A DNA stretch of 64,000 nt from JAHIKV01 sp965195225 (GTDB taxonomy: Bacteria; Planctomycetota; Planctomycetia; Pirellulales; Thermoguttaceae): NCBI GenBank assembly GCA_965195225.1, contig CBDAFL010000308.1:1-64000 (forward strand), in the 5' to 3' direction. Of the stretch, positions 8,540 through 15,261 are shown one piece after another. The translations under genes were made by a program, and so were the position numbers. Numbering within the stretch: the first letter of the stretch is position 1; every line of letters starts with the position of its first letter. The notes under the pieces are model-generated. The model was given only the letters and a program-made list of their open reading frames with translations. It was not told the origin of the DNA and did no database searches.

Positions 8540-8974
8540 ATGCGAGAAATCATTCCCAACAAACTTTGGCTCGGACATGCGGCGGACGTCCGCAACGTGG
8601 ACGCCGTGATGCAGGCCGGTATCCTCGCGGTGGTCGATCTTGCCATCGAGCAAGTGATGCCCACTTATCCCAGAAGCATTGCATACTGCCGTTTACCGAT
8701 CATCGACGGCCAACAATCTTCACAAGGATTATTGCGGGTAGCCATCGAATCGCTTGTGGCAATGCTGAAAGCGGACATACCTACCCTGGTCTGTTGCGGC
8801 GCGGGAATGAGCCGGTCTCCCGCCGTTGCGGCTGCCGCTATCTCAATCTTGCACGGCGGCAGTTCCGACGACCGGCTGCGAGAGATTACGATGGGGTATC
8901 CTCACGATGTCTCGCCGACACTCTGGCTAGAAGTCCGTGAAATTTGTGCCGCGATGCAAAGGAAGCCTCAATGA
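8540..8974 (+). CDS. Dual-specificity phosphatase-like protein
   Basis: A 144-residue protein of the cysteine-dependent protein phosphatase fold. The P-loop is VCCGAGMSRSP: Cys86 is the expected nucleophile and Arg92 the phosphate-binding residue (CX5R). The His that normally precedes the nucleophile is replaced by Cys85. Asp57 in PIIDG could be the general acid. The start fits MREIIPNKLWLGH, a common opening of small dual-specificity phosphatases. Its stop overlaps the hypE start by four bases (ATGA), so it is translationally coupled to hypE. Whether it acts on protein or RNA, or has any link to hydrogenase maturation, cannot be told from sequence. Confidence 0.75.
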   Translation: MREIIPNKLWLGHAADVRNVDAVMQAGILAVVDLAIEQVMPTYPRSIAYCRLPIIDGQQSSQGLLRVAIESLVAMLKADIPTLVCCGAGMSRSPAVAAAAISILHGGSSDDRLREITMGYPHDVSPTLWLEVREICAAMQRKPQ

Positions 8975-10044
8975 ACGACGAAATTAAACTTAACTGCCCC
9001 GTTCCGATCGGCGACCACGCCACCGTGCAACTCGCACACGGCGGCGGGGGACGGTTGATGAAAAATCTGATCGAAGGGATTTTTTTGCCGGCGTTCGGGG
9101 CGGGGCAACCGGCCGCTGAAGCGGCCAGCCCTGGGCCCCCGCACGACGCCGCCGTCCTTCCCGCGGCCGGCAACCGGCTGGCGTTTACGACCGATAGCTT
9201 TGTGGTCAACCCGTTGTTCTTCCCCGGCGGCGATATCGGAGAACTGGCCGTCTACGGGACCGTAAACGATCTGGCAATGGCCGGGGCCGTGCCGGCCTGG
9301 CTCAGCGCGGGCTTCCTCCTCGAAGAAGGGTTTCCGATCGAACAACTCCGCCGCATCGTCGAGTCGATGGCCGCGGCCGCCAGAGCCGCAGGTGTGCGGA
9401 TCGTAACCGGCGATACGAAAGTGGTCGATCGCGGCAAGGCAGACGGGGTGTTTATCAACACGTCGGGCATCGGCTGGGTGCCGGAGGGGGTCGAGATTTC
9501 GCCCGAGCGGGTCGAGCCGGGCGACGTGATACTGCTGAGCGGCGACTTGGGCCGGCACGGCATGGCCGTCATGTCGGTACGCGAGGGGCTGCGGTTCGAG
9601 TCGGACCTGGAAAGCGACTGCGCCCCGTTGGCCGGGTTGGTCGAGGCGATGCTCGCCGCCGGCGGGACGGAGGTCCACTGCCTCCGCGACCTTACCCGTG
9701 GCGGACTGGCTGCGGCGCTGAACGAAATCGTCTCGGACGCGCGGGCAGGTATCGAGATCGACGATTCGGCCGTCCCGGTGACCGAGCCGGTCGCCTCGGC
9801 CTGCGAACTGTTGGGGCTTGATCCGCTCTACGTGGCCAACGAGGGGCGGCTGGTGGCGTTCGTTTCGCCCGCGTCGGCCGATCGGGTATTGGCGGCGATG
9901 AATGCACACCCGGCCGCGATCGGTCCGGCCCGGATCGGCGTCGTCACCGACGCGCACGCCGGCCTGGTTGAGCTTTGCGGTTCCTTCGGCCCGGGCCGAA
10001 TCCTCGATCTCCTCTCCGGCGAGCAAATGCCGCGAATATGTTGA
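8971..10044 (+). CDS. hypE: Hydrogenase maturation protein HypE
   Basis: Makes the cyanide ligand of NiFe hydrogenases by dehydrating a thiocarbamoylated C-terminal cysteine supplied by HypF. The protein has 357 residues, an N-terminal HGGGGRLM motif, TDSFVVNPLFFPGGDIG, TANDLAMAG-like GTVNDLAMAG, VTGDTKVV, and ends in MPRIC, the essential C-terminal Cys motif. The ATG overlaps the phosphatase stop (ATGA); an in-frame upstream ATG at 8944 is less likely. Codons around residues 47-54 (QPAAEAASPG) coincide with a palindromic repeat that is also found in hypF. Confidence 0.95.
   Translation: MNDEIKLNCPVPIGDHATVQLAHGGGGRLMKNLIEGIFLPAFGAGQPAAEAASPGPPHDAAVLPAAGNRLAFTTDSFVVNPLFFPGGDIGELAVYGTVNDLAMAGAVPAWLSAGFLLEEGFPIEQLRRIVESMAAAARAAGVRIVTGDTKVVDRGKADGVFINTSGIGWVPEGVEISPERVEPGDVILLSGDLGRHGMAVMSVREGLRFESDLESDCAPLAGLVEAMLAAGGTEVHCLRDLTRGGLAAALNEIVSDARAGIEIDDSAVPVTEPVASACELLGLDPLYVANEGRLVAFVSPASADRVLAAMNAHPAAIGPARIGVVTDAHAGLVELCGSFGPGRILDLLSGEQMPRIC
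9111..9132. repeat. Palindromic repeat (GGCCGCT/AGCGGCC) inside hypE
   Basis: The core GGCCGCTGAAGCGGCC plus AGCCCT is identical to a segment of hypF at 43840-43863 on the other strand. In HypE it encodes AAEAASP in a surface loop region before the conserved DAAVL. Confidence 0.65.
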
Positions 10045-10093
10045 CGCAGGCAACAACGGGGCGTTTTCGGGATGAGTTCGGAGGAAGATTACC

Positions 10094-10522
10094 CTACGAG
10101 TAAAACTCCCATTTCCCCACCGCCTCGAACGCGTTCGGAATGTGCTCGATCGTGGGAAGCCACTTGCCCGACGGCCAGGTGACGGCGATCACGTCGAACC
10201 GCGCCGGGTGTTCGAGCAGGCCGTGGCGTTTCAGGAACGTTACCGCCAGACAGGTTAGCCGTCGCTGTTTTCGCTGATCGACGGCCTCCGACGGATGGCC
10301 CCACTCTTGCGATTGCCGCGTTTTGACCTCGACAAACACTATCGTATCGCGGTCGAGCGTGACCAGATCGAGTTCTCCGGGCCCGAACCGCTCGCCGCGG
10401 GCGAGGATTTTGTGGCCACGGCGGCGGAGATACCGGGCGGCGGCGGCCTCGCCCCGCTTGCCAAGCGGCTTAGGCGAAAAGAACCGTCGATACCAACCGG
10501 AAACGAGGTTCCGCAAGGCCAT
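10094..10522 (-). CDS. yraN: YraN family (UPF0102) endonuclease-like protein
   Basis: A 142-residue protein of the UPF0102 family, which has a restriction-endonuclease-like core with GELDLVT and FVEVKTR as the usual acidic/Lys motif. Its biological role is not settled. The start is uncertain: a GTG six bases upstream is also possible (product 144 residues), and neither has a clear ribosome binding site. It is the last gene of the ffh-rpsP-trmD-rplS run, starting about 20 bases after rplS; yraN genes are often found near this operon. Confidence 0.85.
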   Translation of the reverse strand: MALRNLVSGWYRRFFSPKPLGKRGEAAAARYLRRRGHKILARGERFGPGELDLVTLDRDTIVFVEVKTRQSQEWGHPSEAVDQRKQRRLTCLAVTFLKRHGLLEHPARFDVIAVTWPSGKWLPTIEHIPNAFEAVGKWEFYS

Positions 10523-10540
10523 GGGCACCGTGGCACCGTA

Positions 10541-10915
10541 CTATTGTTTCGGTTTTTTCTTCGTATCCACCCGGCGTTCTTTCAGGCGTACGGCCTTGCC
10601 TTTGCGATCGCGGAGGTAGTAGAGTTTTGCCCGACGGGTGACGCCGGACCGCTTGACCTCGACCGTGGCGATGCGAGGTGAATGGAGCGGAAACTTTCGC
10701 TCGACCCCCTCGCCCTGCACGATTCGGCGGACGGTGAACGTCGCGCGCGTGCCGGAGCTTGCCCGGGCAATCACCACGCCGTTGAATATCTGGATGCGTT
10801 CCTTTTCGCCTTCGAGAATGCGGCAATGAACGTCGACGGTGTCGCCGATCTCGAATTGCGGGATTTCTTCCTTAAGGCTGGCCTTTTCGACCAGGGACAT
10901 CAATTGCTGGCTCAT
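10541..10915 (-). CDS. rplS: Ribosomal protein L19
   Basis: Large-subunit ribosomal protein at the interface with the 30S subunit. The 124-residue product has IPQFEIGDTVDVH, RIQIFNGVVIA and RRAKLYYLR, all typical of L19; the C-terminus is Lys/Arg rich. The ATG is preceded by GAAAGGAAAACC. It follows trmD after a 58-base gap containing a stable hairpin with a tetraloop, which might regulate rplS separately from upstream genes. Confidence 0.97.
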   Translation of the reverse strand: MSQQLMSLVEKASLKEEIPQFEIGDTVDVHCRILEGEKERIQIFNGVVIARASSGTRATFTVRRIVQGEGVERKFPLHSPRIATVEVKRSGVTRRAKLYYLRDRKGKAVRLKERRVDTKKKPKQ

Positions 10916-10942
10916 GGTTTTCCTTTCGTAGTCGGATAGGGG

Positions 10943-10960
10943 CGCGACCTTTCGGTCGCG
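10943..10960 (-). promoter_or_regulatory. Hairpin in the rplS leader
   Basis: Between trmD and rplS, CGCGACC pairs with GGTCGCG around a four-base GAAA loop on the transcript. It lies about 30 bases before the rplS start. The T-run needed for a terminator is on the wrong side, so a processing or regulatory stem is more likely than termination. Confidence 0.4.
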
Positions 10961-10973
10961 GCTTTGTGTTTTT

Positions 10974-11663
10974 TCAATCTTCCGCGAGTAAATCGCCGCG
11001 GCGCTGTTGCGTCCGCTGTCTGCTGTTTTCTTCTCTCCAGCGGGCGATCTCCTCGTGGTTTCCGCTCAACAATATCTCCGGCGTCTCGTGTCCTCGATAC
11101 TCCCGCGGCCGGGTGTATTGGGCACAATCCAACCACCGTTGGCTGCCCGAGAACGAGTCGTACTCGCTGCTGTCTTCGTCTCCCAAAAACCCCGGCAACA
11201 GCCGAGCCACCGCGTCGATAGCCACCATGGCGGCGACCTCGCCTCCGTTCAGCACGTAGTCGCCGATCGAAACCTCGTCCGGTTTCAGGATCAATCGTAT
11301 CCGTTCGTCAAAACCTTCGTAACGGCCGCACAGCAGAATGATCCGCTTCTGTTCGGCCAATCGCTCAACCTTCGGCTGATCGAGCCGGCGTCCTTGCGGT
11401 GTGAGCATAATCAAATGGCCCGGGTCAGGGGCTTGTCCGCGCACCGCCTCGACGCACTCGACTACCGTATCTACTTTCATTACCATGCCGGGACCGCCGC
11501 CGAAGGGGCGATCGTCGACCGTATTATGTTTTCCCTCGGACCAATCGCGGATGTTGTGCAGCCGCACGTCGACCAGCCCCGACTGGATTGCCCGCTTCAA
11601 CAGACTTTCGCCCAAATATCCCGGAAAGATGTCGGGAAAAAGGGTCAGGATGTCGAAACGCAT
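10974..11663 (-). CDS. trmD: tRNA (guanine-N1)-methyltransferase TrmD
   Basis: Uses S-adenosylmethionine to methylate G37 of tRNAs reading CUN, CCN and CGG codons. The 229-residue product has MRFDILTLFPDIF, DDRPFGGGPGMVMK, LLCGRYEGFDERI and the knot segment EVSIGDYVLNGGE, with SFSGSQRWLDCAQYTRP near the C-terminus. I chose the ATG over an in-frame TTG three codons earlier that touches the rpsP stop. rimM, which usually lies between rpsP and trmD, is missing here. Confidence 0.96.
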   Translation of the reverse strand: MRFDILTLFPDIFPGYLGESLLKRAIQSGLVDVRLHNIRDWSEGKHNTVDDRPFGGGPGMVMKVDTVVECVEAVRGQAPDPGHLIMLTPQGRRLDQPKVERLAEQKRIILLCGRYEGFDERIRLILKPDEVSIGDYVLNGGEVAAMVAIDAVARLLPGFLGDEDSSEYDSFSGSQRWLDCAQYTRPREYRGHETPEILLSGNHEEIARWREENSRQRTQQRRGDLLAED

Positions 11664-11672
11664 GGCGGGCAA

Positions 11673-12209
11673 TCAACTCTCTTGTTCGGTGGTGGACGCT
11701 TCTTCCCGCGGCTCTTCCGCGGCGGGCTTGGGACTATCCTCGACCGGCTGTTCGGTTGTTTCCTCGGCGACCGCGACGGGAGTTTCCTCGGCGGGCGCGG
11801 CGGGAGTTTCCTCAGCGACCGCGGCGGGAGTTTCCTCGGCGACCGCGGCGGGCTTCGGCGTTTTGGGCATCGGCGTTTTGGGCATCGGCGCCTGAGGCTC
11901 GGGCCGACGACGGCTCTGGGCCAGCCGGTCCAACGCGACTTGCTGGGCAGCCATGTGCGTTCCCTTCTCGCCGTATTTCTTAATCAGCACCCGCACCTTG
12001 TCCGACGGTTGGGCGCCCACGCTCAACCAATGGGTGATCCGCTCGCCGTTGAGCACCGCTCGGGCATCGGTATCGGATATCATCGGGTCGTAGGTACCCA
12101 ACTCTTCCAACACTCGGCCGTCGCGAGGCCGGCGAATGTCCATTGCGCAGATCCGAAAGTAGGGCCGGTGTTTCCGGCCGAACTTCTTCAGTCGAATTCG
12201 TACTGACAC
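11673..12209 (-). CDS. rpsP: Ribosomal protein S16 with a long Ala/Pro/Glu tail
   Basis: Small-subunit ribosomal protein. The first 85 or so residues are a normal S16 (MSVRIRLKKFGRKHRPYFRI, ISDTDARAVLNGERI). The remaining 90 residues are an acidic tail with repeated units of the form AVAEETPA and AAPAEETP, preceded by two PMPKT copies. Total length 178, about twice a usual S16. Long low-complexity tails on S16 occur in planctomycetes. The repeats are also direct DNA repeats (around 11770-11890), so the tail length may vary between strains. Confidence 0.95.
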   Translation of the reverse strand: MSVRIRLKKFGRKHRPYFRICAMDIRRPRDGRVLEELGTYDPMISDTDARAVLNGERITHWLSVGAQPSDKVRVLIKKYGEKGTHMAAQQVALDRLAQSRRRPEPQAPMPKTPMPKTPKPAAVAEETPAAVAEETPAAPAEETPVAVAEETTEQPVEDSPKPAAEEPREEASTTEQES

Positions 12210-12253
12210 GCGTTTCTCCTCTTGAAGTTCTTGTTTACGGAGTTTTTAGTTGA

Positions 12254-13732
12254 CTATTTTTTCCTTACATCGCGTTTTTTTCGTCGTATCTCTCGTTCCC
12301 GCTCTTTCCTCAATTTCGCGCGTTCCTTTGGTGCGAGCCGTTTGCCGGTGCTGACTTTCTGTTTGGAAAGTTTCCCGCCGGGGTTCATCATGCCGCCCTT
12401 GGAGATGTCCTGCATCGCCTTCATTCGGTCGCGGACACCCATGCCGGACATGCGTTTCATCATGTCGGCCATGCCGTCGAACTGCTTGACCAACTCGTTG
12501 ACTTCGTGCGGTTCGACTCCGGCCCCGGCGGCGATGCGGCGGCGGCGGCTCTGATCGACCACCTTCGACGGGTTGCGTCGTTCGTCGGGTGTCATCGAGT
12601 CGATGATTCCCGCCAGGCGGCGCATGTCCTTTTCGGCGTCAACATCGCCCAGCATGTCGCTCATGTCCCCCATGCCAGGCAACATGCCCATGATCTTGTT
12701 CATCGGCCCGAGCTTCTTCGTCTGCCCGAGCATTTTCTTGAAATCGTCGAGGGTGAACTCGCCTTTGCGGAGCCGGGCTTCCTGCTCGGCCATCTCATCC
12801 TGGTCGAAGCGCTCCTGCGCCTGTTCGACCAGCGTGAGCACGTCGCCCATGCCGAGGATGCGCCCGGTCATGCGGTCGGGATGGAACTCCTCCAGGGCGT
12901 CGAGATGCTCGCCGACGCCGACGAACTTGATCGGTACGCCGGTGACGGCTTTGACCGACAGCGCCGCGCCGCCGCGGGCGTCGCCGTCTAGCTTGGTCAT
13001 GATCACGCCGTCCAGTTCCAGCGCTTCGTTGAACACCTTGGCGCTGTTGACCGCGTCCTGACCGGTCATCGCGTCGACGACCAGATACACCTGATCGGGT
13101 CCGATACGGCGGTCGATCAACGAAAGCTGTTCCATCAACTCGACGTCGACGTGCAATCGCCCGGCGGTGTCGAGGATCACCACGTCGGCGTCGGAGGCCT
13201 TGGCGTGTTTGACGGCGGCGTGGCACAGTGCCACGGGGTCTTTCGCGCCGAGGTCGGCGTAGACCGGAATGTCGAGTTGTTCGCCGAGCACCTGCAACTG
13301 CTTGATGGCGGCGGGGCGCTGGAGGTCGGCCGCCACGAGCATCGGCTTCTTGCCGCGCTGATGGATCATTCGCCCCAGCTTGCCGCAGGTGGTCGTCTTG
13401 CCGGAGCCTTGCAAGCCGCAGAGCATCAACACCGAGACGTCGCCGCGTAGATGGAGCGAATGGTCGACCGGTCCCATCAGGTCGACCAATTCCCGCCCGA
13501 CGATGCCGATAAGCTGCTGGGTTGGATCGAGCGACTTGAGCACGGATTCGCCGACGGCCTGCTCGCCGACTCGTTCCATGAAGTCCTTGACGACCGGCAG
13601 ACTGACGTCGGCTTCGAGCAAAGCCCGTTGCACCAACCGCAGTCCGTCGCGCATGTTCGACTCGGTGAGCTTGCCGCGTCCCCGCAGGGTTTTTAGCGCC
13701 GAACTCAGATTTTGCTGGAGCGACTCGAACAT
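12254..13732 (-). CDS. ffh: Signal recognition particle GTPase Ffh
   Basis: Protein subunit of the bacterial signal recognition particle, which targets nascent membrane proteins to FtsY and SecYEG. Domains in order: N bundle, G domain with GLQGSGKTT, DTAGR and TKLDGDARGG, then a methionine-rich M domain (MNKIMGMLPGMGDMSDML and MADMMKRMSGMG) that binds signal peptides and SRP RNA. Length is 492, with a very basic C-terminal tail ending in RRKKRDVRKK. First gene of the run ffh-rpsP-trmD-rplS-yraN on the minus strand. Confidence 0.97.
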   Translation of the reverse strand: MFESLQQNLSSALKTLRGRGKLTESNMRDGLRLVQRALLEADVSLPVVKDFMERVGEQAVGESVLKSLDPTQQLIGIVGRELVDLMGPVDHSLHLRGDVSVLMLCGLQGSGKTTTCGKLGRMIHQRGKKPMLVAADLQRPAAIKQLQVLGEQLDIPVYADLGAKDPVALCHAAVKHAKASDADVVILDTAGRLHVDVELMEQLSLIDRRIGPDQVYLVVDAMTGQDAVNSAKVFNEALELDGVIMTKLDGDARGGAALSVKAVTGVPIKFVGVGEHLDALEEFHPDRMTGRILGMGDVLTLVEQAQERFDQDEMAEQEARLRKGEFTLDDFKKMLGQTKKLGPMNKIMGMLPGMGDMSDMLGDVDAEKDMRRLAGIIDSMTPDERRNPSKVVDQSRRRRIAAGAGVEPHEVNELVKQFDGMADMMKRMSGMGVRDRMKAMQDISKGGMMNPGGKLSKQKVSTGKRLAPKERAKLRKEREREIRRKKRDVRKK

Positions 13733-14169
13733 GGAAATGCGCGCTTAACGACCGAGACCCCACTCCCTTTGAGAAGGGGGCACCCAAATGATAATCCCTT
13801 ATCTTAGCGAACAGAGTGGCATTTTAGCAATGCGGTCCCCGCGAAACATTTGCGTCTTATTTGTCTTGGATATGTTGCGAAGCACATCCGCCCCCTTATT
13901 GGAGGGTGGACCTGGTCAGAAAATGCCTGGACTGCTGTTCTGTTGGGGGGTGCGCGGATGGCCGTGGAACGAATAGTGTTTAGCCCGCATTTTTCACCAA
14001 GGCGGGGCAGACACATCGAATTACATCCATTATTCCTGCTGTCACACGGGATTCCGCGTTCAATTCGCATGTCAAGCGAAATCCGTCAAAATACCGAAGT
14101 TGACACGTTCGGCGGAAGAACCTAGATTTTCGCGGAACATGATGCACCTTCTAGATTTACGGAGCTTCA
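13733..14169. other. Divergent intergenic region, no recognised content
   Basis: About 440 bases between ffh (minus) and the DUF1573 gene (plus). Short open frames exist on both strands (for example 13804-14070 minus) but have no ribosome binding site or recognisable sequence. No member of the local repeat families is present, which is unusual for a gap this size in this window. Confidence 0.5.
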
Positions 14170-15162
14170 ATGATATTGCGCAAGATTGGCCTCGGAGGGA
14201 TTATTCTGGTCTTGGCTTGCTCGCCCTGTTTCGGCCAAGGGTGGGCAAAGAGGATGTTCAAGACGACGGAACACGATTTTGGCGCCGTTGCCCATGGCTC
14301 AAAGACCGAGTACCGGTTCGTTTTCGAGAACATCTACCTCGAAGACATCCATATTACCAACGCCCACACGAGTTGCAGTTGCTCGAGTGTGCGGGTTGAA
14401 ACCCCCTTGGTCAAGACATACGAGCAGGGTGCGATCGTCGTTCACTTCAACACGGACTCGTTTCGCGGTCAACGTGGGGCGACGATCACCGTGACCATCG
14501 ACAGGCCGTTCCCCGCCGAGGTGCAACTGCACGTGCGCGGTTACATTCGCGGCGACGTGTCGGTCGAACCCGGCAGCGTGGAACTCGGCTCGATCGACCA
14601 GGGCAACGCGGTAGATTGGAATCTGTCGGTCACGCACGCCGGCAACGGCAACTGGCAGATTCTCGACGTGAAGAGTTCCAACCCGCACATTTCGGCCGAA
14701 GCGGTGGAAACCGGCCGCAACTACGGAAACGTCTCTTACGCCTTGAAAGTCCACGTCGACGCCAGCGCGCCGGCCGGATACCTCAACGACCACATAATGC
14801 TGGTCACCAACGACGGCCGCGCCGGGCAAATCCCCGTGTTGGTCGAAGGTCGAATATTGCCCGGCATCTCGGTTAGTCCCACCGCGTTGTTCATGGGCGT
14901 GGTTCAGTCTGGCCAGAAAGTGACCAAGCAACTTGTCGTTAAGGGAAAGAGGCCGTTCCGCATCCTTGACATCTCCTGCGACGACGAGTCGTTTCAGTTT
15001 CAGACCTCGGCCGACGGGCCGCCGAAGAAGCTGCACCTGATTCCGGTGACGTTTCAGGCCGGCGACGAGGCCGGCAAGGTGGCCGAGACGATCCGGATCA
15101 CGACCGATCAGGGCGAGACGACGCCCGAGCTGACGGCCTACGCGATAGTAGCGGAACAATAA
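14170..15162 (+). CDS. Exported DUF1573 domain protein
   Basis: A 330-residue exported protein. Residues 1-23 form a signal peptide (hydrophobic core GGIILVLACSPCFG). The mature part starts with a DUF1573 module, HDFGAVAHGSKTEYRFVFEN followed by ITNAHTSCSCS, an immunoglobulin-like fold with a conserved Cys pair. Two further beta-rich modules follow (around 125-215 and 225-330), the last repeating the same theme without the cysteines. Multi-module DUF1573 proteins are common in Planctomycetes and Bacteroidetes; their function is unknown. ACGGAGC precedes the ATG. Confidence 0.85.
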   Translation: MILRKIGLGGIILVLACSPCFGQGWAKRMFKTTEHDFGAVAHGSKTEYRFVFENIYLEDIHITNAHTSCSCSSVRVETPLVKTYEQGAIVVHFNTDSFRGQRGATITVTIDRPFPAEVQLHVRGYIRGDVSVEPGSVELGSIDQGNAVDWNLSVTHAGNGNWQILDVKSSNPHISAEAVETGRNYGNVSYALKVHVDASAPAGYLNDHIMLVTNDGRAGQIPVLVEGRILPGISVSPTALFMGVVQSGQKVTKQLVVKGKRPFRILDISCDDESFQFQTSADGPPKKLHLIPVTFQAGDEAGKVAETIRITTDQGETTPELTAYAIVAEQ

Positions 15163-15229
15163 CTCGTCTCACGTGTCGTAATAGCCCGACCGGCGCGAGC
15201 GACATAATGAAAGCTCACGAGAAATAGTC

Positions 15230-15256
15230 GCAGGACAGGTTGCCAACCTGTCCTAC
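15230..15256. repeat. REP element, family B (GGACAGGTTG/CAACCTGTCC)
   Basis: A single copy of the AGGACAGGTTG/CAACCTGTCCT palindrome between the convergent DUF1573 and feoB genes. It is the same family as the cluster around the transposase gene near 33.5-34.3 kb. Confidence 0.8.
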
Positions 15257-15261
15257 GCTCG

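Noticed and set aside
13804..14070. An 88-codon minus-strand frame in the ffh/DUF1573 gap
   Set aside because: No ribosome binding site, Arg/Cys-rich translation and no recognisable motif.
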